Positions 10,105 to 21,765 of a DNA stretch of 64,000 nt are shown piece by piece. This DNA comes from Xenoacremonium recifei (lineage: Eukaryota; Ascomycota; Sordariomycetes; Hypocreales; Nectriaceae), in NCBI GenBank assembly GCA_012184525.1, contig WOFQ01000012.1, positions 372,001 through 436,000 on the forward strand, given 5' to 3'. Under the pieces are notes generated by a model that did no database searches, was not told where the DNA came from, and worked only from the letters and a program-made list of their open reading frames with translations. The translations under genes and the position numbers were made by a program. Every line of letters begins with the position of its first letter. Position 1 is the first letter of the stretch.

Positions 10105-12363
10105 ATGCAGTCAGACGGCTCGGACACCAAGAATGCCTTCGCGGCGACTTCTGACTCGGAACCGGGGCAAGTGGGCCCGGTGAGGCGACGATTCGGATTC
10201 AACTTCAGTCTGGAAGTTCATCAGGAAGAGAGCTCGTTTGCGACGACCAAGAATGCCTCGAACGCGGATTTCGACCCGATCCCGCCTTCGAAGCGAACCT
10301 GGAATTGGGGCGCCTATGTGGCGTATTGGATGGCTGATGCATGGGCTGTATCGAACTGGGAAGTCGGTAAGCTTTTGACGTCATTTGGGGTTACTGGAAG
10401 ACCGCGAATCGCTGATGTTTCATGGTGTAGCTTCGTCGATGATTGCGGTTGGTCTCAGTTGGCGAATGGCCATTGGAGCCTGTGTTCTGGGCAACTTTCT
10501 CATGGGTCTTGTCATCACAACCAATGGAAGAATAGGAGCTATTGTAAGTTTTTTGCATGGTATGCTCAACAACCACTGACTCGTTCTCAGCTGCACACCC
10601 CATTCCCGGTTCTCGCTCGCATGCCCTTTGGCTACTACTTCAGCTACTTTGTTGTGCTGTCCCGCTGTGTACTCGCCATTGTCTGGCTTGGGTAAGACCA
10701 TTTTCATTCTCCTGATGTTGTAAGGCCAATTTACTAAAAAAAATGCCTTGCAGTGTGCAAACCACCACTGGTGGCCAATGCATGACCGTTCTGCTGACTG
10801 CCATCTGGCCAAGCTTTGCCAACATCCCGAATCATATCCCAGCATCTCAGGGCATCACCACTGCAGGGATGTGTGGATTCGTGCTCTACTTCCTCCTTCA
10901 ACTCCCCTTCTTGTGCATCCCGTACACAAAGGTACTGCTCCAATGCCCTCCTGTGAGCTAGACACCAGGCTGACAATTTCAGGTTCAATACTTCTTCGCC
11001 TTCAAGAGTATCATTGCTCCTATAATCTTCCTGGCTGTCTTTGGAGACACATTGCATAAGGCTGGTGGAACGATCAGCCACAGCACTGTGATTACGCAGG
11101 GCACTACCATTCACGGTGCTACTTTGGCATGGGCCTTCTTCAACAGTGAGCGAGGCATTTCCGATATAATCTGGTATCAGCTATTGACTGAAAAATTTAG
11201 ATCTCAACGGAGTCTTGGGTAACTACTCCACGCTCGGTCTCAACATCGCCGACTTTTCGAGATATGCCAACAAGCCAAGCGCTCAAAACGTGCAGGCCAT
11301 CGTCATCCCCTTCATCTTCAGTAAGCTTCTCCTCTCCACGCACTCTACCCTTCGCACTGCTAATCACTTCCATCAGCCATCGTCGGTCTCCTTGGAATTT
11401 TCACCGCGGCCGCTGCTCAATCAGCGTACGGTGAGGTTCTCTGGAACCCCATTGACATCATCAACTTGTGGATGGCATCTGGCTCCAGCGGTGGTCGTGC
11501 TGCGGCTGCTTTCGGCGCTATCGGCTTGCTGATTGTGACTCTCGGTATCAACATTTCCGCCAACTCCATTAGTGCTGCGAACGATTTGATGGCTTTCGCT
11601 CCCCGATATATCAACATCCGCCGTGGTCAGATTCTTGCTGCTATCATTGGCAGCTGGGCCTTTGTTCCGGTAAGCGACTACACTCGTTCCCTTGTTTCGA
11701 CTCGCTCAATGGCTAAACTCATCCTACAGTGGAAAATCTTGGCCTCAGCTCAAAAGTTCATTGCCTTCCTCAATGGTTATACCATCTTCCTGGGTCCTAT
11801 GACCTCCATCCTCATGACAGAGTACGTGCCCCTAACCGTTTTGCACATTTTAACACTGTATAAGGATACTGACTCGAACTTTTCTCTAGCTACTACATTC
11901 TCCGCCGCGGCAAAGTCTCCGTTCCGGACATGTACAACTTCCACGGCATCTACCGCTACTCACAGAAATGGGGAACCAACTGGCGTGCTGTGGTTGCCTT
12001 CTTCATTGGCTGCATCCCTCCTCTTCCTGGCTTCATTGACAACATTGTGGAAGCTGGTGGTAGCAACACCAGCGTCTCAGCAGGAGGTCAACACCTGTAA
12101 GTCCCACTTTCCATCCAACTCCTTTCCTCTATTATGACAATGCATGCTGACTGAAATCTGTTCATAGCTTCTACATTGGTTACATCTACTCTTTCTTGTC
12201 TGGTGGCGTCTTCTACTACATCCTCAACCACTTTTTCCCTGCCCCTGATTCTATGGTGGAATTTGCCATAACTGGGGAAGATGTTATTGCTGCTCAAGAT
12301 GCCAAGAACTTGGAAATCAAGCGAGGAGGAGTTGTTAGTGACGAGCCTAAGATGTCTGCCTAG
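10105..12363 (+). CDS. NCS1 family uracil/allantoin/uridine permease, Fur type (574 aa, 10 exons)
   Basis: Exons: 10105-10366, 10431-10543, 10591-10691, 10754-10931, 10983-11145, 11201-11320, 11377-11669, 11730-11821, 11890-12096, 12168-12363. All nine introns (47-71 bp) have GT..AG ends and the phases close to one 574-aa frame. The product is a plasma-membrane nucleobase:cation symporter of about 12 TM segments. Family marks include the TM1 block WNWGAYVAYWMADAW, VQTTTGGQC in TM3 (the Gln is in the Fur substrate site), the loop-to-TM8 block NLNGVLGNYSTLGLNIADFSRYA, and GINISANSISAANDLMAF. It belongs to the Fur/Dal4 branch; uracil, uridine or allantoin is likely, but the exact substrate cannot be read from sequence. 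The first ATG after a non-ATG open stretch was chosen as start. The promoter carries five GATA sites. Confidence 0.93.
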
Positions 12364-14225
12364 ACGGAAAGTTTAGAGTATAGTAGTCAATTTTATACAA
12401 TATAGAAAGGGCACGAGTCTCAAAGGAATAGATCAGGGTTTAGATCGGGAGGGGAGTGATTTAAGCTGGATATACCCTTTGCGCTAGTGGCTCGTATACA
12501 ATCTGAGATGGTGTTCTCCGACAAGTTTGAATGCAGTTGTGTATTCTAGCCAAGAAGGCTCTATAGCAGATCCAGTTCGGTTCTCACCAAATTCCGACCG
12601 TATCGTTGTGCGTTTGCTTGCCGGCCACAGAGCTCTTAACCGTAATCCAGAGGATATCACCCACACTCAACCTATCATCGCACTCTACTTCAAAGTCTTG
12701 TCTTCTCGCATCCGTTTCTGGCCACACCACCGCGGGTCCCCAGGAAAGGATAGGTAGTGACAAGGCCAAGAAGAATCCCGCCTTTTCTACTCCGCACCCC
12801 GCGTCTGACTCCCGTCTGACTCCCGCTTATGCTTCCGTAACAGCAATCACTACACATCCGCTTAAAGTCCGCGTCCGGCCCCGGCACGTCGATCCCGCAA
12901 CTTCTAGCCTGACATAACGCGGAATCACATGCCGAATCACACACAATTTGAATGACCATCATCTATTAAAGGTCTCTAGAGACTGCTTCCTTATCCTCGA
13001 TTCATTATTTGTTCTCCGTCGCATCCGGCACCACGGTTTCTTCTGATATCGCGATCGCCGCCGGCGGCCCGTCGGGCTTAGCACCAGCACTAACGGCGAT
13101 CCCGAAGAGGCGTAATATCGATGACAATTTACGGGCGCAGTACTGAGCAAATGCTTCCCCGTGGGGGTGTTTGGACATGTATGTCGGGAGCGGATAGCGT
13201 GCCATGCAGGAGGCCGGTGTCTTTGACAGATCCAAGAACCCGCGAGATACTGGCCTTCCGATAATTGGCTTTAACCAGGAGTCTAGGCCATCGAATTCGC
13301 TGTCCCGGGAAACAGGCGGCTGGGTCTACTACCCAACGTTCTCTACAAGTGGAATTTGCTGAAGGCTATAGGTGACCTGAACAGCAGGGAACCGCACCTC
13401 TCTCCAGCCAGTATGTATCACTTGCTGTCTCGCTTGACTGAGACTTTGATGAATTCATTTCTCTTCTCAACGACGATCTTTGACAGGCCTACAATTGTAC
13501 AACGGATAAGCACCCAACATTCAACATGTGCTCTAGTAGATGTAGCGTTGAGAGCTATAGAAAGGGCAAATCTCGATCACAGTTCAACATGTGTCTAGTT
13601 CATTGGTACATCTACTTGTCTAAGAACCTTGAGCTTTGAATCACCGCAAAGTATATATAATGTTAATTTTGATCGATGAGATCCCACCTGGCTTCATCAG
13701 CATGTATGTCGGCTTCAGTGAAATGATCCCATACTTCATAACCATCCCTTACACCCACTTAAATTGAGCTCATACTCATATCAAGTTTAGAGGCGCGCGT
13801 TTTAGTTAGGGACATGAGGAGTCGAGGCCTGAGTTTTTAACTCTTATCGGTTTATTGGAACTACCGTAGTCATTTTTTATGTCTTGGGCATATCTCTAAC
13901 AGTATCAGGATTTTCACATAAAAGTACACAGTGTTTGATGCAAGAAACGATCAATAAGGCGATCTGTCTTCAAGTAAGTTTGACAAACGGCTGGCTTTAG
14001 GGAAGTTTAGAATTCTGTGGTGCACCGAAGCCATCATGGTTGAACCAGCCAACTTAGTTTTGTAACCCTTACCCTTGCTCCACGTCACCCTTACACCAAG
14101 GGCTGAATCGGCAAGCGAAAGCGAAATTCCAGATTCTCAATACACGCCCACTCTGGCCCATTCTTCTCTCTGTGATCGTGATTCATAAGATCCGATCCTC
14201 TTCCCGATCATCATTATCTCCGTCA
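12364..14225. other. 1.9-kb intergenic region
   Basis: Short overlapping frames on both strands (12500-13600) without ATG-initiated frames that look like known proteins. The 3' UTR of the permease probably occupies the first few hundred bases, and the promoter of the carboxypeptidase-like gene the last few hundred. Confidence 0.45.
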
Positions 14226-16431
14226 ATGTTGTGGAACAAAATTCATCGGGCCTTGGCCTTGCACCTCATCGTGCTGCTAGCTTTGCTTGAGCCCACAAAC
14301 GCTCTTATGAACAGGGTCGAGCTCAATCGACCGGAGAGAAAAGAACAATGGATCATATCCAAGCTATCTGCAGAGATGCGAGTAAAAGACACACCCCAAG
14401 CAAAATATATCCAAGGAACTCAACAGTGCGGTCGAGATCCAACTGCGATGGACTATATGGGATGGATGAAGACAGGACAACACGGTCGGTCACCAGCATT
14501 ACGATTAAACTCACTACTAAATACGTGCAGCTCATCTTATCTTTCTCAGGCAAAATCATGAACACCTTTTTCTGGCACTGGGAAGCACAAAGTATGGACC
14601 CAGAAGCACCGATCGTCCTCTACGTCAATCCTGAGCCAGGACTTGCCGCAACATCGAGCATATTCGATGAAACAGGACCATGCAGATTTCATAAACTTAT
14701 AATGGATCCGCTTATCAATCCGTGGTCGTACACCAGAGACGTCGACATGCTGTATGTAGACGTATTGAATCCTACAGGGTTCACTACAGGGGACTACGAC
14801 ATTTCAACCACCAAAGACGCTGTGGATCACTTGTACAGATTTCTCCAGCTGTTCATCCTAGAATTCCCCCAATTTGCAAACCGAAAGTTCGGAATCTGGG
14901 GCGTGAGCTACGGTGGCCACTTTGCAATATCTTTAGCAAAGTTCATCTTGGAGCAGAACAAGGAAATCGCTAAATTTCCAAGGGACGCCAAACATATCAA
15001 CCTCCAAAGTTTGGGGCTAGATAGTCCAATCATTGACTTGGCGATACAGCGTGAAGACGCAATTGCGTATGCTTATAAGAATCGCCTCAGAAAGATCATC
15101 ACCAGGGACATTTACAAGTACCACAAAGCAAAGTTTGCTGGAATTCGCCAACCCCTTGAGTCTTGCATGACAGGAAACGATCCTTTGTTTATTGCAAGAA
15201 CAAAAGTCACAGCGGATCACCCTTCTACAAGAGAGCGATGCAAAGATGTTCTACAGAAATTTCAGATGCTGACTCACGAGCTTATGGAACGCGCGCGAAA
15301 GTACATAGCAAAATTAAAGCAACCTCTAGATCCCCGCAACATTTTGATCAAGGAGGTCCTTCATCACCCTGCCAATTCGACCTACATGGGCGCATTGTGG
15401 CTCAACGATAAAGTAGCGCAGTTCACGATGGGCATGAACGTCTTCGAGGCAGAGTACAAATACCGACTGTATGAGGGGATTGTGAACGTGATGTTTGACG
15501 ACAGCTTAGATGGTACGCTTTCTTCTCGCAGGTTTTGTTGCTATGACTAAGTCACTAGTTTTGAACTCATCAATGCATGATCTCGAGTTCGTCGTGGATC
15601 ATGGCCTCAGAACTCTGATCATGGGCGGGAATGGTGGTAAGTTGATGACACGACACGATATGGACACCCGTTCGTGCGGAAGACTGACTCCGGAATTCCT
15701 AGATCTCATAGCAAGTCCCAACGGATTAAAGGAGTGTGCAAGACGTCTTGTGTGGGACAAAGGCCTCGAATTTATGGCAACGAAAGACACAGATCTCATG
15801 TCAAATGTGGAAGTACTGCCGTTGAAGAAATCAAACTTTACCGGATATCTTGTAAAGCCAGGAGACAGTTCGGCGATCGGAACCAAGAGATCGGCCGGTG
15901 TTCTGACATGGATGAATGTACGGGAAGCAGGGCACCATGTTGGTAGATGGCGTAAGCGCAACTAACCTCCATATTTTGCCTGAAGTATTTGATGGCTGAC
16001 CTCTTTCAGAGCCGTCCCTGGCGGTGCAGATCTTCCGAGAACATGTCTGGGGGCAGGAGATGCCCGTTGAAGTCGTTAAAAAAAGGCACATCAACATACC
16101 CGTAGCCGGGATTTTTCATCCGTTATGCCCCATGAACTGCCGGCTGGACTACGAAAAGGCTCGATGCTGTCAGAATTACAACTATGACCATGACTGGGCA
16201 AGGAGATGTTGTGACTTGTCGTACGATGCGACTATCCAGGAGAAACTCGACGATATCAACAAGGGACTTTACGAAGTTGAGGAGGCATATCGAAAAATCC
16301 CATCATTCACGCCATTGGATAAGATTAAAAATGTTACACAGTGGTCGGTAAACAGCTCAAACGTCACTGAAGTTGAGAATATGGATTATAAAAGGCTATT
16401 CGAAGTTAAGTTCGGATACCCTCCTCCTTAG
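14226..16431 (+). CDS. Secreted serine carboxypeptidase-like (S10) protein with altered active-site motifs (656 aa, 5 exons)
   Basis: Exons: 14226-14484, 14550-15512, 15559-15636, 15703-15951, 16010-16431; phases all agree. A signal peptide is clear (MLWNKIHRALALHLIVLLALL, then ..TNA). The S10 fold is recognisable: ..NTFFWHWEAQ, the oxyanion block at about residues 111-131, the DxxNPTGF block, a nucleophile elbow GVSYGG (Ser206), an Asp in NGDLIAS, and the His in REAGHHVGRWQP, which only appears when the donor at 15952 is used. Two hallmark substitutions are seen: canonical NGGPGCSS reads NPEPGLAAT, and the Glu of GESYGG is Val205. In the family those residues form the oxyanion hole and bind the substrate's C-terminal carboxylate, so classic carboxypeptidase activity is doubtful. 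After the S10 domain comes a Cys-rich tail with two CC pairs. Confidence 0.85.
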
Positions 16432-16838
16432 AAGTAATAGTCAGGCTGGAACAAACTTAAAGAATTCATGGAAGCAAATGTAAATTGTTTGTAGGTTCTT
16501 TTTAATAAACTAATGCAAGCCCCGACGGTCCAGTCTGCTCATATACATCGTCAATGTATCCCCAGATCGCAAAGGTCTGGATTATCTATCAAAGATCGGT
16601 ATCTTCTTGCTAGGGAATGGAAAAGAATGTCATATTACAGCGAAGGATGTAGACTCATCCTCCTGTTCTTTCATTGATTTTAAAGCCTTGAATATTATTA
16701 ATCTTGTAGTACAATAAAACACAAGCTAAGTGGAAGGGAATAGTTCTGGTCAACATTGCATCAGGGAAGGTAAACGGAGTTTCAAGTGTTCATGTTCTGT
16801 TATTTATCTTCTTCATCTTGCTCTAGACGTCCTCTTCT
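16432..16838. other. Intergenic spacer
   Basis: Probable 3' flanks of the carboxypeptidase-like gene and of the small minus-strand frame that ends at 16839. AT-rich, no other frame of interest. Confidence 0.4.
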
Positions 16839-16991
16839 TCATTCTTCCTTCTCCGACTCCTTCTCTACAGACTCACGAGCTCCATTCTCAGCAGCTGCTG
16901 CCTTCGAATTGTGAACGCTTTGCCACGGACACTCCTGCGTAGACGAATACGTCGTGCCGCAGACGGGGCACGTCAACACCTCAGAAGGCAT
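16839..16991 (-). CDS. Possible 50-aa CxxC microprotein
   Basis: A short frame begins with a strong start context (CACCATGCC) and encodes 50 residues. The first half carries CPVC, then a Cys-Pro-Trp and a His (CPVC..TQECPWQSVH), which could form a single small zinc-binding knuckle. The second half is acidic and charged (ESVEKESEKEE at the end). It sits in a 1.4-kb gap between the carboxypeptidase-like gene and the aspartic protease. I do not recognise a family. The case rests on the Kozak-like start and the ordered Cys/His spacing; chance is possible at this length. Confidence 0.45.
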   Translation of the reverse strand: MPSEVLTCPVCGTTYSSTQECPWQSVHNSKAAAAENGARESVEKESEKEE

Positions 16992-17844
16992 GGTGATTTG
17001 CTACGTTTGTCGTGGTCTCAAACTTGAATTTCTCTAAGAGCAGAAGAGTTGAAGAGTAAACCTGCGATCTGAGACGGCAGATGTAAGACTGAGAGACGCA
17101 GTGGAAACTTTCAAGAAGTGCGGTTAAAGGATTTATGAAGGCTGTTTGGATTATGAGTCTAGTATGATCACGATTTTACCGGGCTTCGCGCTTGGTAAAT
17201 ATATTCAACTTCGTATAGTCGTACGCCGTACAGCTAATCTTTTATTCAAGGTACTATCATAGTTCTGATTACGGGGGGATACTGGTGTTTTGAAGACAGA
17301 GGCGTATTGTTCAAAAAATGAACAGCACTCTCCGAGATGTCTTGATTTCAGTATAAAGTGTCCGTGATCCTTTGTTCAAGTCAGAGCAAGTATAATGAAT
17401 AGCCCCTCCAGTGTCAGTATTTGGAAGGTTCATGTGAATCAGTCCAGGAGGTGCAAGCACGAAGGCATCTCAATTTACTTTGATGCGTCTACTCTATCAT
17501 TTCCATCATCAATATTGCAAGATTCAGTGCATTCAATTAAGTCTGATAGATAAATTACGTGGAGAAATTGACATCACATGCGAACGGAAACAAAGAAAGG
17601 TAAGTGACATGAAATATATTGTCTTTATCCCAATACTACATGCCGCTCCCCCAACTCAAGATGAGAATGTACCTGAAAGTCTTAAGAAATGAATGCTCAT
17701 GCTCATGCAAGGACAAAGATGATAGGAAAGTGGCCATTTTATGCAAGGAAATTTTGAAGCCAGTGATGCGAAGTCCGATAGTGAAAGGTCGTAGTTATCG
17801 AGGCCACCAGGTTGAATTGGAGCTCATCGAATTTGACATTTCAC
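16992..17844. other. Intergenic region
   Basis: No supported gene. It contains AT-rich sequence and, towards 17844, the presumed 3' UTR of the minus-strand aspartic protease. Confidence 0.4.
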
Positions 17845-19086
17845 TTACAGGTCCTTCGTAGCCCAGCCCAGACGGGTGTTACCACCGTCGAAGACGACAA
17901 AGGCAGCCTTGAGGGCAATGTCGCCGAAGATGTTGATGCCAATCTCAGAGCTGGACTGAAGACCACCGAAGCAGGAGGAGGAGCCCGAGGAGATGGGGGA
18001 GTAAGACATGAAGTCGCCGGGGATGGTGATCTTGGTAGACTCGACGAGGAAGGTGAAGTCGGGAAGGCTGGCGCTGCAGGGGAAGACGTAGCCGCCCTGG
18101 GAGTTGTCCAGCTTGGCACCAGAGACCTTGGCGTAGTAGGCCTTGACAACGTTGTCGGGGAGCATGAGGAGGGTGGTGCCAGTGTCAGCAATGCCAGTGA
18201 TGGGAGAGTCACCGGGAGTGGCATCACCAACGCCGTATCCAGCAGAGGTGAAAGTCCAGAAACCCTGGCTGTTGTCGACGGAAGTGTAGGCGATGGATCC
18301 GGTGTAGGCAGAGCTGTCGATGTAGCCGAAGTTGTACTTGCCGGGAGCCTGGTGCTTCAGGTCGGCAGTGAAGACATCGTCAGTGAGCTCCGACTTGGCA
18401 GTGTCGAAGAAGGTGGTCTGGGCCGTGGGCTTGACGGTGTTGATGGAGCTCCAGGCAAGACCGAGGAGACCGTCCAGGTCGGACTCGCTGCTGAAGGTGG
18501 AGGAGACCTGCTTGGCAAGCTCAACGGCCTGCTTCTTAACAGCGAGGCCACCGACGCTGACGACGTCAGTGTAGACGTCTCCGGAAGAGGAGCTCTGGTC
18601 ACCGTAGGTGATGGACCAGGTAGCGCCAGTCAGCTTAGACGAAGAGTTGCTCTTGGCAGGGTCGTAGAGAGTCTGGCCGCTGACCTCGCTCTTCTGGGTC
18701 TCAGTGCTGAACACCCAAAGATCCGAAGAACCAGTGTCGAAGTCGAGCATCAGGGTCTGAGGAGGCGTGCCGATCTGGACGGGGGTGAGCCATTCGCTGT
18801 CGATGTTGTCGGCAGGGTTGGTCGTGACGCTGCCCGTATCACGGCGGCCGGGGTTAGAACCGGAGAGGAGTCTCTCAACAGTGGCAGCAAGGCCCTTGGG
18901 CATAGTTGCCCCATACTTGGCGTAGGCCCGGGCGAGGGCAAGAGGACCGCTCTTGACATAGTTCTCGTTGCGGACCTGCTTGACGGAGTATTGCTTGTGA
19001 TCCGAGGGGAGGGTGAAGGGAACCGCCGACACTGCGGCGGTGAAAGCCAGACCAGCTGTGAGGACGGAGTTGAATGAGGGAGCCAT
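17845..19086 (-). CDS. pepA-like: Secreted pepsin-like aspartic protease, aspergillopepsin/penicillopepsin type (413 aa)
   Basis: One intronless frame of 413 codons. A signal peptide (residues 1 to about 20) is followed by a propeptide with a basic KQVRNENY region, then the mature A1 peptidase from roughly residue 85-100. Catalytic aspartates are Asp117 in DFDTGSSDLW and Asp301 in ADTGTTLL; the flap tyrosine is in ITYGDQSSSSG (Tyr161). Cys337 and Cys372 are the single disulfide pair of this family. Length and order match fungal acid endopeptidases that digest external protein at low pH. A. niger pepA has introns, which this gene lacks. A TATATA at 19219-19224 lies about 130 bp upstream of the ATG. 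A 421-codon open frame on the opposite strand is a codon-bias shadow. Confidence 0.95.
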   Translation of the reverse strand: MAPSFNSVLTAGLAFTAAVSAVPFTLPSDHKQYSVKQVRNENYVKSGPLALARAYAKYGATMPKGLAATVERLLSGSNPGRRDTGSVTTNPADNIDSEWLTPVQIGTPPQTLMLDFDTGSSDLWVFSTETQKSEVSGQTLYDPAKSNSSSKLTGATWSITYGDQSSSSGDVYTDVVSVGGLAVKKQAVELAKQVSSTFSSESDLDGLLGLAWSSINTVKPTAQTTFFDTAKSELTDDVFTADLKHQAPGKYNFGYIDSSAYTGSIAYTSVDNSQGFWTFTSAGYGVGDATPGDSPITGIADTGTTLLMLPDNVVKAYYAKVSGAKLDNSQGGYVFPCSASLPDFTFLVESTKITIPGDFMSYSPISSGSSSCFGGLQSSSEIGINIFGDIALKAAFVVFDGGNTRLGWATKDL

Positions 19087-20742
19087 ATTTACAGAGGCGG
19101 CTCTATATATGTTTCAAGAAGTAGAGTCTAAAAAAGAATGTAGATGCTGTCTGAAGTGAATGTGAGTGCTGCTGCTGATGATGAGAACGAACGTCGATGG
19201 TGGTCTTCAGCCCCGACCTATATACCTGTCTGCGCTCCCTCACAAGCCAACAGGATCGTGGCTTTGAAGATCCCAAAGAGGCCCCTTTGCAATTAGTTCA
19301 CGGTCCTCTGCGGCAGTGGTGATCCGCATGAGCCTCGAGCACCGATACTGGCATGACTCTCACGTCAAGCGTCCACAAAAGCGCCCCCATGCTATAGCCA
19401 GCTCTGGCAGCGTGCGCTGGCAGCTGGCCTTCCATAGTCGGCATTGGTCGAGCTGCCCAAATGGTTCGACAGACGTGAAACATCCCCACGAGGGCTCTTT
19501 TGCAGCGTGTTGCGGACCGTCGGCCGTCAAAAGGACCTGGTTCGTGGGGAATGGGCCTCGGGCGTTCAACTTCAACTTCACGGCCAGCCCACTGGGTGCT
19601 CGCAGCTGGCTGGCGACCTACCGGATGAGGGCATGGGCTGGGGCGGCGATGTTGCCGACTCAGGGGGGCCAGGCGGCGATCCTCTCGGTACTTTTTGAGG
19701 CGTCTCTGAGGCTGAGTCGGGAATCGGCAGGCTGCCCGCCAGCCCAGCTGAGGCGGGTTGACTCAAGCTGACGGTCAGTGGCTGGAGCAGAGAGCGCCTA
19801 AAACGAAGTTATGCCAGAAGTTGATTAATCACGCATAAAGGCCCCCCTGCTAATCTGGCCGCTGCTGCGGTCCGCTGCTACAATTGGCCCAGAGTTTGCC
19901 CCCGGCTGATTGGCTAGGAGGGCGTTTTGTCGATAGTGAGCGTGTTCCTGATGATCCCTTCCATCAATTAAAGTGTTGATCTTCTGAAACACCAACCAAC
20001 AAGCTTATTCACTACCTTAGTTGCTATCCCCGGGAATAGCAAAAGAGCCCCTAACCCGTTTATCTACCGGCGTAGTCCTGCATTCCCTCGACTAGCTGGG
20101 AAGGTACCCGGACTTTCACATGCATTCGAGGAAGCATTCCGCTCCTTCAGCTGAGGACACTATAAGTCGGTGGGCTTATCAAGGAATAGGACTTTTGCAC
20201 GTCATTGATGGAGCATGTTCGTTCGGCCGAAATAGTCTCGAATCCTAAATGTGCTGCATCTGACCTTATCTGGCCTAATAGCCAGTCACGATAGATTATC
20301 GCCAATATGGAGGTTGCGGAGAGAGAGCTTCAACTGGCAGGAGAAGGATGCGATCGTACGGCTGCAGCGGCAGAGGCCAGTGCACAACGGCAGAGGATCT
20401 GTTTAACGCCGAAGACTTCCCAAATAGTTCGTCTGCAGGTGAAGCTATCGTCAGCCAAGCTTTTTAACCCCCTAGTCCTGCGACCTTTCGTCTGACACTT
20501 CATATCAAGGTTATCCGGGCGTCGGCACGATAGATTAAACCCTTGGAATACCCCGGCTTGAGATCGGCAACTCGGAACACTAGAAGCAGACCGAAGATTC
20601 CGCAGAAAGCTTGGCCGGCCTGGAACCATCTGCACAGTCGGAGCAAAAGTTCTAGATCGACAAACCAGACCTGGACAATCCAAGGCGATTCTTCCAACCT
20701 GGATAGGAAACACATGCCCAAGCGGCTTAGGCATGCTGTGCT
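19087..20742. other. Intergenic region upstream of aspartic protease
   Basis: Promoter of the protease (TATATA at 19219-19224) followed by GC-rich sequence to 19800 with overlapping frames on both strands that have no family signal. A few GCTGCAGC-like palindromic patches are present. No supported gene. Confidence 0.4.
19219..19224 (-). promoter_or_regulatory. Candidate TATA box of the aspartic protease
   Basis: TATATA about 133 bp upstream of the protease ATG on the minus strand, a common distance for fungal core promoters with a short 5' UTR. Confidence 0.45.
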
Positions 20743-21570
20743 ATGTCATCATCTGCAGAGGCCCTTATCGGTGGTGTTCAAAGAACATGCAAGCCGAGAA
20801 CAATCACCTTACTCACCTTTGAGAATTCCGAATCCCGAACTCAAAGACCGAATGAAGTGCATCCTTCTACGAAGAACCGTGCGCACCTAATGTCTCTAGC
20901 AGCTCAAAAGACCCTCGGAAGTCATACCCCTCCTCAAGAACTTGTCGAGGTCCGCAACGGCAATTCCCTTCAAAAGGTAGGTGAAGGTTTCTTCGCCGTC
21001 ACTGGGTGTAGATCCAATAGCATCTGCTTCCTAATTCTTCAAGGCAAGACGCATGCCAAGAAAAAGAATGAGAGACTTGACAATGGTGACTTCTTCTTTT
21101 CGCTCTCTGAACCTCGGCATCGTATTTTCACCACCTTGCGAAGTAAGAAATCCAGTCAAATATCTTGGGTTGCGATTTCAGACGCAATAATACACATACA
21201 TTCCATCATCAGGCCCATCTGCGAAACCTCACATGTGAGTCTCCATCTCAGTTACGTTAAGATCCGCTTCTATGGCGTCAAAATCAACTATAGAGGGGCT
21301 CAAAAACATTTTTTGTACCATCCAAAACTCCTCCATCATCCTCGTTTCATCCAAAGTCGAGCGTTTCGACAACTCCATTCTTACAAAAGCTCCAGCGGTC
21401 CTGCAAGTAATCTGACATATATCGCCAACCAGAATCCCGGTACACGGGGGCATTACGTAAAGCTTGTTGTTTCAGTCCCAACTTGCATCGCTCTGAAACA
21501 GGCATCAATGCATAGAGTTTGCCTGGGGCTCTCTGTCAGGCTCCATAACGAGGTGTTGGTTGGGGGCTGA
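20743..21570 (+). CDS. Orphan open frame of unknown function (275 aa)
   Basis: An ATG-started frame of 275 codons with no intron needed. The protein is rich in Ser, His, Arg and Lys, has no signal peptide, no clear TM segment and no motif I recognise. Nothing in the neighbours suggests a role. A frame this long is unlikely by chance in DNA of this composition, but residue usage is not typical of conserved proteins, and no overlapping competing gene model was found. It is listed as a candidate only. Confidence 0.3.
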   Translation: MSSSAEALIGGVQRTCKPRTITLLTFENSESRTQRPNEVHPSTKNRAHLMSLAAQKTLGSHTPPQELVEVRNGNSLQKVGEGFFAVTGCRSNSICFLILQGKTHAKKKNERLDNGDFFFSLSEPRHRIFTTLRSKKSSQISWVAISDAIIHIHSIIRPICETSHVSLHLSYVKIRFYGVKINYRGAQKHFLYHPKLLHHPRFIQSRAFRQLHSYKSSSGPASNLTYIANQNPGTRGHYVKLVVSVPTCIALKQASMHRVCLGLSVRLHNEVLVGG

Positions 21571-21765
21571 GCTGCACAGCCTGCACTGTTGACAAACTAA
21601 CGATGGCTGTGTGGACCGAGCATCTCCATGCTTCAAAATAGCATCGTAAAAATCAGCGACTACGCGATGAGTAAGACAGTTCGGCTGCATTACGGAGAGG
21701 ATCGAATAAAGAGGCCACCATACCTATTCTGCCTAAAAACTATTTACAGAACTTTGTCTGGTCTG

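Noticed and set aside
13005..13235. 76-codon minus-strand frame
   Set aside because: No ATG at its start, no recognisable domain, and no exon to join.
17812..19077. 421-codon open frame on + opposite the aspartic protease
   Set aside because: It mirrors the protease gene, is Val/Gly/Glu-rich as expected from antisense of its codon bias, and has no family signal.
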